Part shown: positions 37,868 to 46,085 of the stretch, in pieces | Position numbering within the stretch: position 1 is the stretch's first letter | Layout of the letters: every line of letters starts with the position of its first letter | NCBI GenBank assembly: GCA_039414355.1 | Contig: JBCDJN010000009.1 | Coordinates: forward strand, 12,512 to 76,511 | Origin: JBCCQL01 sp039414355 | Lineage (GTDB): Bacteria > Planctomycetota > Planctomycetia > Pirellulales > Lacipirellulaceae | Direction of reading: 5' to 3' | DNA length: 64,000 nucleotides | Program-made: the position numbers and the translations under genes | Notes under the pieces: generated by a model | The model's database searches: none | What the model saw: the letters and a program-made list of their open reading frames with translations, nothing else | What the model was told of the DNA's origin: nothing

Positions 37868-39631
37868 CTAAAGGTCGGCCAGCAGTGCCGCCAGTTCGGG
37901 GTCCATGTCTTCGTCGTCGTCCTCGTCGTCGCTCTCGGCGAGGGGCTCGTCTTCCTCGTCGCTGTCGAGGCTGGCCAGCAGAGCGTCGAGCTCCGCGTCG
38001 TCCTCCTCGTCGTCGTCGCCTTCCTGATCGAATCCATCGTCCTCGTCTTCTTCGTCGATGTCGTCAGCGAGGAAGTCGTCTTCTTCGGCGTCGTCGTCGG
38101 TCTCGAATTCGTCGTCATCATCAACCTCGGGCTCGGCCGCTGGAGAGGCGACAGCGACGGCGCCCCAAGGCCCGGCGAGCGTGCCGCCAGCCACCGAGCC
38201 GAAGCCGCCCAACCGCACTTCGGGCCGGCCTCGCATCGGGCAGACCGGGATGAGGCCCTGCGTCGTCACAAACGCGGCGTCGGCCTCGGCGACCAGCCGC
38301 TCCGTGCACGGAAGCGCCACCTGGTCGCCGTCGGCGTCGGTGTAGTAGTAAAGCGGCAGCTCGCCCTGGCTGAGCACCGAGCCAAGCTTCATGCCTTTCA
38401 TGCCCTGCTGCTGGAACGTCTTGCCGAGCAGCAGGCCTGCCAGCACCGATCCGTAGCCCCACAGGAAGCCTTTGAGCCCGAAGGCCGGCGTGAACTCCTC
38501 GAAGTCGAACGGATCGATCGGGTCGGTCGACGCCCCGTAAGGCCAGCGGAGCATGAACCGCGGGGTAACCAGTCCGAGGTAGACTGACTCGGGCAGAGAG
38601 CGGAGGGCGTCCCAGGCCTCGGAAACCGCGGGGTGGACGTCGTCGGCCTTTTTGCGTGTGATGGCGTCGGCGCCGAGCGACGCAACGAACGGCGCGCCGG
38701 CTGCCGAGGCTACCTTCGCCATGCGACCGAGCAGGTCCGCGTGCGGAGGGGTCTGCTCGAACTGGTAGGCGCCAACAATCACCGACGGTGGCGTGGTCCG
38801 CGTGTCGTGGGCCGGCTGCTCGACAAGCAGCTTGTACAGGCCCGTCTCGGTCAAGTCATCGGCCGCGCTCAGGTCCGCCGCCAGCTCCTCGGCCGAGATG
38901 TCGTAGAGGACGATCTGCAGGTTCGTGCCTGTTTCGAGCTCGCGGGTGAGCAGGTCGACGCTCCGCCAGAGCGACTCAACCGCTTGGAAGTCTGGGTGGT
39001 GCAGCACGCGACGCATCAAAGCGCTGAGCGCGGAGTCGACCGCGGCCACCATCTGCGCTTGGTCGTCGGCGACGCTCGGCGTGATGTAAGGGCCAACGAT
39101 CTGCTTGATCAACTCGTCGGCGGGCGACGCTTCGGCGGTGGCGGTCGCGGCGCCCATCAGCCGGGCGAAGTCGCTCAGCTTGGCGTTGGGGACCGCGGCG
39201 CCGCGGGCCTTGGGGCGTAGCCGCTTGGCTTCGCCGGGCTCGCTGGCCCAGCCCCGCACCTCGGCCGCGGCGGACTCGTACGTAGAAGCCTTCTGCAGCC
39301 GCTTGCGTAGGGCCGAAAGCTCGGCGAAGGCCTCGACGTTTTCGTAGAGCTCGTCGGGGTGGAAGTCGTCCATCGAGCCAATCTCGACCTCGACCGCGCC
39401 CCCTTCTTCGCCGACCGGCAAGCAGAGGTTGAGCCCCATCCGGCCGACGATGTCGTCCACGTTGTCAACGTCCACGCGGTGCGGCTTGCGAGCCGCCAGC
39501 TCGTCGCCGGTCTCAAGCTTGCCGGCGTTGGCGTGGCCGGAGAAGTCGCCGAGCAAGGCGATGCCAAAGACGCTGCTGTCGGCGGCCCGGGCGCCGCCGG
39601 CGAGGCGGCCGAAGTTCACCTGATAGTTCAT
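37868..39631 (-). CDS. Fused TssB/TssC-like sheath protein with acidic tail
   Basis: 587 residues. Residues 1-110 match the TssB core in order ('FGIALLGDFSG', 'HRVDVDNVDDIVGRM', 'VEVEIGSMDDFHP', 'LRKRLQKA'). Residues about 165-470 match TssC ('VLHHPDFQAVESLWRSVDLL', 'VGAYQFEQTPPHADLLGRM', 'APFVASLGADA', 'VYLGLVTPRFMLRWPYG', 'TTQGLIPVCPMRGRPEVRL'). The match stops just after the block equivalent to TssC 'NGFMPLIHKKNSDFAAF'. The roughly 140-residue C-terminal TssC domain is missing and is replaced by about 100 residues rich in Asp/Glu. Ordinary tssB and tssC are intact elsewhere in the window. It follows the two hcp genes on the same strand and converges on the kinase gene. Possible roles are a tail-terminator or adaptor, a regulator of sheath assembly, or a ClpV decoy. 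None is shown by the sequence. Confidence 0.88.
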   Translation of the reverse strand: MNYQVNFGRLAGGARAADSSVFGIALLGDFSGHANAGKLETGDELAARKPHRVDVDNVDDIVGRMGLNLCLPVGEEGGAVEVEIGSMDDFHPDELYENVEAFAELSALRKRLQKASTYESAAAEVRGWASEPGEAKRLRPKARGAAVPNAKLSDFARLMGAATATAEASPADELIKQIVGPYITPSVADDQAQMVAAVDSALSALMRRVLHHPDFQAVESLWRSVDLLTRELETGTNLQIVLYDISAEELAADLSAADDLTETGLYKLLVEQPAHDTRTTPPSVIVGAYQFEQTPPHADLLGRMAKVASAAGAPFVASLGADAITRKKADDVHPAVSEAWDALRSLPESVYLGLVTPRFMLRWPYGASTDPIDPFDFEEFTPAFGLKGFLWGYGSVLAGLLLGKTFQQQGMKGMKLGSVLSQGELPLYYYTDADGDQVALPCTERLVAEADAAFVTTQGLIPVCPMRGRPEVRLGGFGSVAGGTLAGPWGAVAVASPAAEPEVDDDDEFETDDDAEEDDFLADDIDEEDEDDGFDQEGDDDEEDDAELDALLASLDSDEEDEPLAESDDEDDDEDMDPELAALLADL

Positions 39632-39767
39632 GGTCGCTCGTTCGCGGGTCGTGGCGGGAGGCGGACGAGCGGGTAGTTGTACCGGGATTCGGCGGCGTTG
39701 GCACGCCGCCTTGGCATGCAGGTCGGCGGCCCCCTATCGACGCGGCACGCAAGCTCGTCGCGGCCGC

Positions 39768-40451
39768 TCAGTTGGGCTGCGTGAAGTACTTGAACTCGGC
39801 GCCGGGCAGCCACTCTTTGTTGTCGTGCTGATCCCACCCTCTAGGCGAGGCGTGGTTCCAGTCTCGCCCGTTCGAGGTGCGGTCGTACCGGATCGCAGAC
39901 TTATCGAACCACAGGGTGAGGGTCTCCGTAGGCCGGTCATCGCCCGAGGCGGAGATCTCCCAGCCTTTGAAGAGCACGCGGTCGAGGGCGATCATCAGGT
40001 ACGGGTAGATGAACTGATCCTCGCAGTTGATGTTGTCAGACTTGTAGACGTGCACCGAGTGGAGGAAGTGGATGTCAACCTGGCGGGCGTTGTCCTCGTC
40101 CGCCTTGGTCGCCTTGCGGTCCCGCATTGCGAAGTCAAACAGCTCGACAGAAGCACGGTCCACGCTGCGTGTCACGTTGAGCGTGTTGGGCTCTTCGCGG
40201 TTGCCGCCCTGCCCTGCAGCGTCTTGAGGCGTGGCGCCCGTTTGCTGCGTCGCCGTGCCGGAGCGGGGCGCCGCGGCGGTAGCGCGGTTGTTGGCGCCGC
40301 TGGACTGATCCCTCCCCCGGAAGCCGAAGCTGATGGAGCCAACGGGAAACCAGCCCGCCGCCTTTTGGTTGTAGGAGAACTTCTTCATCTTGCTCCCCCC
40401 CTCAATGTCGCAGTACTGGCCCGCGAGTTTGTCGGTACGCATCAAGATCAT
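39768..40451 (-). CDS. hcp: Hcp-family tube protein, longer paralogue
   Basis: 227 residues if translation starts at ATG 40451 (MILMRTDKL); ATG 40442 is an alternative. There is no good ribosome site. The Hcp pattern is visible: the start 'LMRTDKLAGQYCDIEG', the strand 'WFPVGSISFGFRGR', 'VTRSVDRASVELFDFAM' (the family's 'I.k.vDkaSp.L' element), 'VDIHFLHS', 'YPYLMIALDRVLFKGWEIS' and 'RPTETLTLWFDKSAIRY'. A Ser/Ala/Gln-rich insert (about 40-75) replaces the normally short loop after the second strand, making it about 50 residues longer than usual. It lies between hcp at 40681 and the fused sheath gene. It may be a tube subunit with a modified surface or an Hcp used as adaptor. Family assignment is good. 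Confidence 0.85.
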   Translation of the reverse strand: MILMRTDKLAGQYCDIEGGSKMKKFSYNQKAAGWFPVGSISFGFRGRDQSSGANNRATAAAPRSGTATQQTGATPQDAAGQGGNREEPNTLNVTRSVDRASVELFDFAMRDRKATKADEDNARQVDIHFLHSVHVYKSDNINCEDQFIYPYLMIALDRVLFKGWEISASGDDRPTETLTLWFDKSAIRYDRTSNGRDWNHASPRGWDQHDNKEWLPGAEFKYFTQPN

Positions 40452-40605
40452 GGAAGAACCCGCGTGGCTGGGTTGGGGGGAGAGCCTATTGACGACGGCG
40501 CGGTGTACCAACCTTGCCGCAGCGTTTCGCGCGGCGAGAGCCGGCGCTGCGTTGGTTGGCCTTGGGCGCCTTCAAGCGTAGGAGGGGAAAACAAGCGGCC
40601 GGCCG

Positions 40606-40632
40606 GGCGTGCCGGGGATGACCCGACACGCC
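40606..40632 (-). terminator. Hairpin downstream of hcp, candidate terminator or attenuator
   Basis: An 11-bp stem (GGCGTGTCGGG with CCCGGCACGCC in minus-strand sense, one G-U pair) encloses a 5-base loop. CTTGTTTT follows about 12 bases later. It lies about 50 bp after the hcp stop at 40681 and could make hcp1 more abundant than the genes behind it. Confidence 0.45.
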
Positions 40633-40680
40633 TTAAGGCCGGCACTCGTTCGATCTGCCCGCGGGGCAGTCCGGCTGCTA

Positions 40681-41250
40681 CTAGCTGGTCAGGACACCGA
40701 AGCCCTTCTTCGCATCGTAAGTGAGTCCGTGCTTGTCCCACTTTTTCTGCTCGGTGTTGTCCCATGCCATGACCATGTCGCAGTCCTTCCACTCCACGCC
40801 GTCGCTCGTCTTCGCGTAGTTGAAGGCGATCTTGTTGTAGTAGAAGGAGACCTCTTCGGTCGGCCGGTCGTCCGCGTCGCCGGAGGTGCTCCAGCTCTTC
40901 ACGAAGCAGCGGTCGAGCTTGTACTTCAGGTAGCAGTAGGGCTTGGCGTCGCCGATGCCGGAGCCGCCGTGCGCAACCTCGACGAAGTTGATCTCGCAGC
41001 CGCCGGGGGAGTTGCCGTTGATGGCCAGCTGGCACAGCCGGGTCGAGGCCCAGTCCATGCTCTTGGTGATCGAGCACTCCTGCAGCTCGCCGACGCCGAT
41101 GTTCATGTCGGAGGTGCCGCCCTTCTCGCCAGACTCCTTCATCTCGCGTTCGACGCCGAAGCTGAAGCTGTCGGCGACGAACCAGTTCTTGGTGTAGCCC
41201 TCGGTCTTGATGGAGTCATCGCTGCAACCGGGGATGTGGACAAAGATCAT
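40681..41250 (-). CDS. hcp: T6SS tube protein Hcp (TssD)
   Basis: 189 residues, near the usual Hcp length. It begins 'MIFVHIPGCSDDSIKTEGYT' and continues 'WFVADSFSFGVERE', 'CSITKSMDWASTRLCQLAI', 'CEINFVEVA', 'YCYLKYKLDRCFVKSWSTSG' and 'DDRPTEEVSFYYNKIAFNYA'. The last, 'RPTEEVSl.y.KI.w.Y', is the classic Hcp end. Six cysteines is high for Hcp. A clear ribosome site (AAAGAGG, 7 bases before ATG 41250) suggests strong translation, as expected for the tube. Hcp hexamers stack inside the sheath and can carry effectors in their lumen. Confidence 0.93.
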   Translation of the reverse strand: MIFVHIPGCSDDSIKTEGYTKNWFVADSFSFGVEREMKESGEKGGTSDMNIGVGELQECSITKSMDWASTRLCQLAINGNSPGGCEINFVEVAHGGSGIGDAKPYCYLKYKLDRCFVKSWSTSGDADDRPTEEVSFYYNKIAFNYAKTSDGVEWKDCDMVMAWDNTEQKKWDKHGLTYDAKKGFGVLTS

Positions 41251-41429
41251 GACGCTTCCTCTTTCTTGTAGGGTTGCCGGGGAGTGTGAAATCGGACCCT
41301 GCGACGCGCCCCAACACGCGCCCGCGGGCGGAAAGCGACGAACTCATCCGCCTCTGAGCCGGGGAGTCCCGGGCGGGAGGCGTTGCCGCGGCGGCACGCA
41401 CTATAACGTTTGCGCCGGCCGGCGGGCTG

Positions 41430-42275
41430 CTACTTCCACTTCTTCTTGACCTCCTCGGGGATCGACTTGGGCAGGGACTTGCCGCCGTCGTCAAAGTGGA
41501 CGACGTCCCCTTCCTTCTTCCCCTTGAGCATGGTGGCCAGCGCGGCGAGCACACGGTTGTCGGTGCTCTTCGGGAGGTCGATCGCCCTGCCACTGGCGTG
41601 AAGGTCGGGCTTGCCGGGCTTGCCGAGTTTCTTGCTCGCCGCGGCCATGAACTGATCCTTCTGCAGGCGCTCGTACATCGTGTCGAGCTCGTCGCGCAGT
41701 TTGCTGTCGCTCTTGAGCGTCGGCTCGGCGTTGCCGCGTTTCATTCTGCCGGTCCAGTGCTCCCAGAGCGTCTCGGCGCTGGCCGGCATGGCTCGCCCCA
41801 GCTGGACGACGATCGGCTTGTTGTAGTGCGACGAGACCGCTTCAAGGATGCCGAGCAGCCGCTTGTCGATGCCGCGGATGTCCCCCTTCACCTGAGGCCT
41901 GGTGGGGGGCTTCTTTTTGTCGCCGGCGGCGTCGCCCTTCTTGCCGGACGCAGCGGCCTGAGCCTGCTGCTGGTCGGCCTGTTCTTTGTCGTTCTTTTTC
42001 TTCTCGGCGGCGGCCGCTTTCTTGGGACCCAGATTAAGGGTCGCCAACGTCTTGCCGCGGGGGTCGACCCGGCAGTCGGCCTTCGCCATGCCGATCGCCT
42101 TCTTCTGCACGGCCCCAATGGCGGCGTTGGTCTTCGGTCCGACCAGGCCGTCCACGTCCAGCTTCTTGAAGCCGCACTTCTTGGAGAAATCGTTGAGCAG
42201 TTGCTGCACCGTTTGCGTGTCGGCGGGCTTGTTCTTCCCTCCCTTGCCGACCGAGCTTGAGATTTTCTTTGCCAT
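41430..42275 (-). CDS. Peptidoglycan-binding protein with M15-like peptidase domain, candidate T6SS effector
   Basis: 281 residues from ATG 42275. Residues about 15-60 form a peptidoglycan-binding (PGBD) module ('DTQTVQQLLND', 'LDVDGLVGPKTNAAI'). A Lys/Ala/Gln-rich linker follows (80-125). The C-terminal domain has the zinc signature of M15/VanY-like D,D-carboxypeptidases and endopeptidases: 'VSSHYNKPIVVQLG', then His226 in H-A-S-G-R-A-I-D233, and a late His260 in 'DVVHFDD'. That arrangement (HxxGxAxD ... H) supplies the three metal ligands. No signal peptide is visible, so it would need a secretion route. Its place just upstream of hcp on the same strand makes T6SS delivery attractive. No separate immunity gene is obvious. 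Confidence 0.75.
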   Translation of the reverse strand: MAKKISSSVGKGGKNKPADTQTVQQLLNDFSKKCGFKKLDVDGLVGPKTNAAIGAVQKKAIGMAKADCRVDPRGKTLATLNLGPKKAAAAEKKKNDKEQADQQQAQAAASGKKGDAAGDKKKPPTRPQVKGDIRGIDKRLLGILEAVSSHYNKPIVVQLGRAMPASAETLWEHWTGRMKRGNAEPTLKSDSKLRDELDTMYERLQKDQFMAAASKKLGKPGKPDLHASGRAIDLPKSTDNRVLAALATMLKGKKEGDVVHFDDGGKSLPKSIPEEVKKKWK

Positions 42276-42417
42276 GGCGATACGCCCGCTGTGGACTTGA
42301 CGGTTTAACGGGGCGGCTAGCGGGCCACCCCACACTCCGTTGACCGCGAGACCGGCATTGGCCTCGGCCATCGTTTCTGGTTATTCGCGTCCGCCCTCGG
42401 TCCGGGGCGGCAATTTC

Positions 42418-43107
42418 TCAGGAATCTCTTGGAGATTCCGCGGGCCCGGCAGTGAGCGGTCCGGGCGTACGCTCGGCGAGCTTGGACTTCATCTCGCCCA
42501 GCAGCTTTCGGCGGCGGCGCTTGGCCGCGTCGTACGAGATGCCCAGTTCACCGGCGATCTCCCGCAGCCCGACGCCCTCGCAGAGCCGCTTCCAAATGTG
42601 GGCGGCCTCGTCGTCGAGTTGCTCAACGGCCGCCTGCAACGCTTTGGCCGCTTCTTCGGTCTCGGCAATCGCCTGGGGGCTAGCCGGATCGAAGGCGAGC
42701 ATGCTCACGGATGCCTCTTCCTCCGAGGTGTCCGCGGAGAGCCGGTGGCGTCGCTGCTGGCGGTGGACCTTGCGGGCGAAGTCCTTGAAGCGGGCCACCA
42801 GCACGCGGTGCAAGAAGCTGTGAAAGCTGCACCGACGCTCGCGGCCCTCTTGGTCTTGGTCGTACTTCTTGATTGCCTCAACGGTCCAGAAAACGGCGTT
42901 TTGCCGGGCGTCGTCAACGTCGGCGGGGTTCACGCCGCCGGTGCGGGCGAGCCACTGGATCAGCCGCTCGGTCTGGGGGCTGTACCGCACCATGATCTCA
43001 TCGCGAGCCGGCCCGTAACCGCACTCGCGTGCGAGAACGATCAACGCCTCATCGTCCACCAGAGCCATATCCGGGCTCTCAAAACTGTTGGGGTCGCCGG
43101 CGGGCAT
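42418..43107 (-). CDS. RNA polymerase sigma-70-family factor (ECF-like)
   Basis: 229 residues. Region 2 is visible in 'YSPQTERLIQWLA', 'ADVDDARQNAVFWTVEAIKKYD' and 'RRCSFHSFLHRVLVARFKDFAR'. Region 4 has 'VEQLDDEAAHIWKRLCEGVGLREIAGELGIS' (cited in part; helix-turn-helix 'LREIAGELGISYDAAKRRRRKL'). The Q-N-A-V-F-W and F-x-x-F-L-x-x-V pattern is that of ECF-type factors. No anti-sigma factor follows. M14 (43068), with GAGAG 7 bases upstream, is a possible later start. It lies upstream of the effector and hcp genes on the same strand, 142 bp away, so it may drive them; this is inference. Confidence 0.85.
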   Translation of the reverse strand: MPAGDPNSFESPDMALVDDEALIVLARECGYGPARDEIMVRYSPQTERLIQWLARTGGVNPADVDDARQNAVFWTVEAIKKYDQDQEGRERRCSFHSFLHRVLVARFKDFARKVHRQQRRHRLSADTSEEEASVSMLAFDPASPQAIAETEEAAKALQAAVEQLDDEAAHIWKRLCEGVGLREIAGELGISYDAAKRRRRKLLGEMKSKLAERTPGPLTAGPAESPRDS

Positions 43108-43334
43108 GTTGAACTAGGATGAGAAGGAGGCGGGTGCTGTCACAAGTGATAATTCGCGGCGTGTTTCGGCGATCGTCTCGCCGGGAACTCCGCTACACTA
43201 AGAGCGAAAAACGCGGCAGACGAGCGCACGCTTTACCGCGTAGAATAGCGGGCGTGTCAAGCATCTGCACGTTCCCGCTCGCCTTTTGCCCTTGATCGGC
43301 CACACCTGCGGCCGCCTACGCCCGGGATCGAACC
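43108..43334. other. Divergent gap between sigma factor and small acidic protein
   Basis: 227 bp holding the promoters of both flanking genes. TAGAAT at 43241-43246 could be a plus-strand -10 element, without a good -35. No RNA gene or repeat is seen. Confidence 0.35.
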
Positions 43335-43760
43335 ATGGCACGCGTAGAGATCTTCCGACGCATCATCGGCAAGCTGGGGGGCATCCCCGGCCTCAGCTTC
43401 TTGCACGGCTGGGTAAGCTCCGCCGACGTGCAGCAGGCTCGCTTCCTCCAGAAGAAGGGCGACTACGAAGGCTGGGTGCACAACGCCCGCGAGGCGGGCC
43501 GCGGGGTTGGCGAGCTGGCGGGCCACAAGGGCGGTGGCGACGAAGGGGGCTCCGCGTCGAGTCCTATCGACGAAGATGGCAGCGAAGACTCGATCTATCC
43601 TTCCCGACCGGCGGAGTTTGTCGAGGACTATTACGACCTCTACGAGGGCGACAGCCTCTCCGGCAACGAGAGCGACGCCGGCAACCTGAGGGTTGACGAT
43701 TACCCCCAGAGCGACGACGACGTCGCCTATTACGACGACGATTACCGGGGTTCCCGGTAG
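43335..43760 (+). CDS. Small protein with acidic, Tyr-rich tail, unknown function
   Basis: 141 residues. The N-terminal 55 residues look folded and basic ('VEIFRRIIGKLGGIPGLSFLHGW', cited in part; 'ARFLQKKGDYEGWVHNARE'). The rest is disordered and rich in Asp, Ser, Gly and Tyr ('EDYYDLYEGDS', 'DDVAYYDDDYRG'). I recognise no family. Codon use resembles the neighbours. It diverges from the sigma factor gene and lies upstream of vgrG; the acidic tail recalls the one on the fused sheath protein, but without sequence similarity beyond composition. Confidence 0.6.
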   Translation: MARVEIFRRIIGKLGGIPGLSFLHGWVSSADVQQARFLQKKGDYEGWVHNAREAGRGVGELAGHKGGGDEGGSASSPIDEDGSEDSIYPSRPAEFVEDYYDLYEGDSLSGNESDAGNLRVDDYPQSDDDVAYYDDDYRGSR

Positions 43761-44108
43761 CTACCCCGCGTCGCCGTGCGGCGTTGCCGGTAGCGGGGCC
43801 CTGGGATTTCGTGCGTTTTCGTCCGCCCCGCAGGCCGGCGGCCGTCGAAGAAGGACTGTGCCTTCCCCGCGCGACGCATGACCCGCGTGCAGGCCAGGCT
43901 GATTTGCTATGCTCGGGCCGCACGCCCACGCCGCCGATTCGGTAGCGTTGGTGGTTGTCCCGGCTAACGCCTTCAGCCGGGGTTGGTGCGCGGCGTCGCC
44001 GGACGGCGGTGTTTGCTGCTCCGGCCCGCGCAACGTCCCGTCAACCGTTCGTCCCGCCACTCGGCATGAAGGGGTCGATCGGCGACTCTCCCAACGCTCA
44101 ACCCGCCG
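43761..44108. other. 348-bp non-coding region before vgrG
   Basis: No coding frame here agrees with the codon pattern of the neighbours. The only structure is the hairpin at 43959-43981 and a GC-rich imperfect inverted repeat just after the preceding stop (about 43764-43800) without a T-tract. The vgrG promoter is presumably here but cannot be pointed out. Confidence 0.5.
43959..43981. repeat. Short REP-like hairpin
   Basis: CCCGGCT and AGCCGGG form a perfect 7-bp stem around a 9-base loop (AACGCCTTC). Similar 'cggctaacgcc...agccg' elements recur between genes in planctomycete genomes from memory; only one copy is evident in this window. Confidence 0.4.
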
Positions 44109-46046
44109 ATGCCCCCCTCCACTAGCTCCGACCCGCGTGTCCATCAGGTCAAGTGCTCGTTGCCCAACAACGCGGCGGGTGAGAGCCCGCTCGTCATGCG
44201 GCAGCTCAGCGGGAAAGAGGCGCTCAACAAGCCGTTCGAATACAAGGTCGATCTGCTCAGCGAGGTCGACGATATCGACCCCGACAAGCTGCTTGGCGAG
44301 AAGCTGACCGTGAGCGTCCGGCTCTCCGAGCGCGAGCCGCGGTACTTCAACGGCTACGTCACCAACTTCGCCTACTGCGGCAAGGCGGAGGGCAATTCTC
44401 AGTACAAGGCGGAGCTGCGGCCCTGGTTCTGGGTGCTGTCGCGGAACTCCGATTGCCGCATCTTTCAGGAGATGACGGTTCCGGACATCTTCCAGGAGGT
44501 CTGCAAGAACACCCACGGCTTCTCCGACTTCAAGCTGCAGCTCTCGGGCAACTACCGCACCCGCGACTACTGCGTGCAGTACCGCGAGAGCGATATGGAG
44601 TTCTTAAGCCGCCTGCTCGAGGAAGAAGGGATCTCGTTCTACTTCGAGCACACCGAAGACAAGCACACCATGGTGCTCTGCGACGCGAACTCGCAGTTCC
44701 CAGAAGTCGATGGCGACGCGGACCTACCGTACCGCACGCCGGGCGAGGCGCGGCTTGATACGGAGCACGTTTCTGAATGGCGTGCCGAGCGGGAGGTGCA
44801 GACGGGCGCCTACGTGCTAGACGACTACGACTTCACCAAGCCGCGCGTCGACCTTGAAGGACGCTCTGCCGTCTCCCGCCAGCACTCTCAGGCGGAGTAC
44901 GAGCAGTACGATTATCCGGGTCTGCACTGGGAAGCCGCCGACGGCGAGGCGCTCGCCAAGATTCGTATCCAAGAGCAACAGAGCCGCCACAAGCGGTACT
45001 ACGGCAAGTGCGACCACCGCGGCTTCTCCGCCGGCAGGACGTTTAACCTGGTGGAGTTCCCTCGCGACACCGAGAACGATGAGTACATCGTGGTCGCGGC
45101 GAAGTTTGAGGTGGAGTCCGCCGAGATTGAGCAGATGCGGGACGCGGCCGAGAACCGGTTTGACGTGGAGTTCGAGGCGACCCCCAAGAGCGAGCCCTAC
45201 CGCCCGCCGCGGCTGACGGCCAAGCCGTTTGTCCGCGGCCCGCAAACCGCCGTGGTGACGGGCCCCTCTGGCGAGGAGATCTGGACCGACCAGTACGCCC
45301 GGGTCAAGGTTCAATTCCACTGGGACCGCGAAGGCCAGATGGACGAGAACAGCTCGTGCTGGATCCGCGTCTCCCAGCAATGGGCGGGCAAGACTTGGGG
45401 GGCGATCCAGATCCCCCGCATCGGCCAAGAAGTGGTCGTCGACTTCCTGGAGGGCGACCCGGACCGGCCGCTCATCACGGGGCGGGTGTACAACGACATC
45501 GAGATGCCCCCCTACGCGCTGCCGGATAATCAGACGCAGTCCGGCGTTAAGAGCCGATCGACGAAGGGCGGCTCCGCCGACAACTTCAACGAGCTGCGGT
45601 TCGAAGACAAGCTGGGCGAGGAGCACGTTTACTTCCACGCGGAGAAGGACTTTGAGCGTGTGGTGGAGAACAACGACGTGCTCAAGGTAGGCTTTGACAA
45701 GCAGGACCCCGGCGACCAGTCGATTGAGGTCCACGGCAACCGCACCACCGAGATCGCCACGGGCAACGATTCCACAACCGTCGCCCAGGGGAACCAGGCC
45801 ACCACGGTGTCTCAGGGCAACCACACGCTTGATGTCTCGGCCGGGCAGAGCACGATTACCGCCTGCCAGAAGATCACGCTTTCGGTCGGCGGCAGCTCGG
45901 TGACGATCGAGCCCGCCAAGATTACGCTCTCGGCGCCGGAGGTGGTGATCTCCGGCTCCGCCAAGGTGGCGGTGAGCGGCGCGATGGCCGATGTCTCCGG
46001 CAGCGCGACCCTGAACCTCACCGGCGGCATTGTCAAAATCAACTAA
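44109..46046 (+). CDS. vgrG: T6SS spike protein VgrG (TssI)
   Basis: 645 residues. The gp27-like part (about 15-370) has 'LMRQLSGKEALNKPFEYKVDLL'-type sequence (cited in part), 'YFNGYVTNFAYCG', 'YRAELRPWFW'-like 'YKAELRPWFWVLSRNSDCRIF', 'CVQYRESDMEFLSRLLEEEGI' and 'SFYFEH'. The gp5-like OB fold (about 385-470) has 'DQYARVKVQFHWDREG', 'SSCWIRVSQQWAGKTWG' and 'DPDRPLITGRVYN'. The needle follows, with repeated hydrophobic beta-helix strands ('TVAQGNQATTVSQGNHTLDV'). It ends 'LNLTGGIVKIN' with no C-terminal effector extension, so toxin delivery should depend on PAAR, Hcp or adaptors. It is followed 39 bp later by the FHA-domain gene. Confidence 0.96.
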   Translation: MPPSTSSDPRVHQVKCSLPNNAAGESPLVMRQLSGKEALNKPFEYKVDLLSEVDDIDPDKLLGEKLTVSVRLSEREPRYFNGYVTNFAYCGKAEGNSQYKAELRPWFWVLSRNSDCRIFQEMTVPDIFQEVCKNTHGFSDFKLQLSGNYRTRDYCVQYRESDMEFLSRLLEEEGISFYFEHTEDKHTMVLCDANSQFPEVDGDADLPYRTPGEARLDTEHVSEWRAEREVQTGAYVLDDYDFTKPRVDLEGRSAVSRQHSQAEYEQYDYPGLHWEAADGEALAKIRIQEQQSRHKRYYGKCDHRGFSAGRTFNLVEFPRDTENDEYIVVAAKFEVESAEIEQMRDAAENRFDVEFEATPKSEPYRPPRLTAKPFVRGPQTAVVTGPSGEEIWTDQYARVKVQFHWDREGQMDENSSCWIRVSQQWAGKTWGAIQIPRIGQEVVVDFLEGDPDRPLITGRVYNDIEMPPYALPDNQTQSGVKSRSTKGGSADNFNELRFEDKLGEEHVYFHAEKDFERVVENNDVLKVGFDKQDPGDQSIEVHGNRTTEIATGNDSTTVAQGNQATTVSQGNHTLDVSAGQSTITACQKITLSVGGSSVTIEPAKITLSAPEVVISGSAKVAVSGAMADVSGSATLNLTGGIVKIN

Positions 46047-46085
46047 CTTGAGACCCCGGGCCGGCCACCGCCGCGCGAAGGATCG

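Noticed and set aside
43909..44307. 132-residue plus-strand frame overlapping the start of vgrG
   Set aside because: It is Arg/Ser/Pro-rich, overlaps 199 bp of vgrG in another frame and has no ribosome site.
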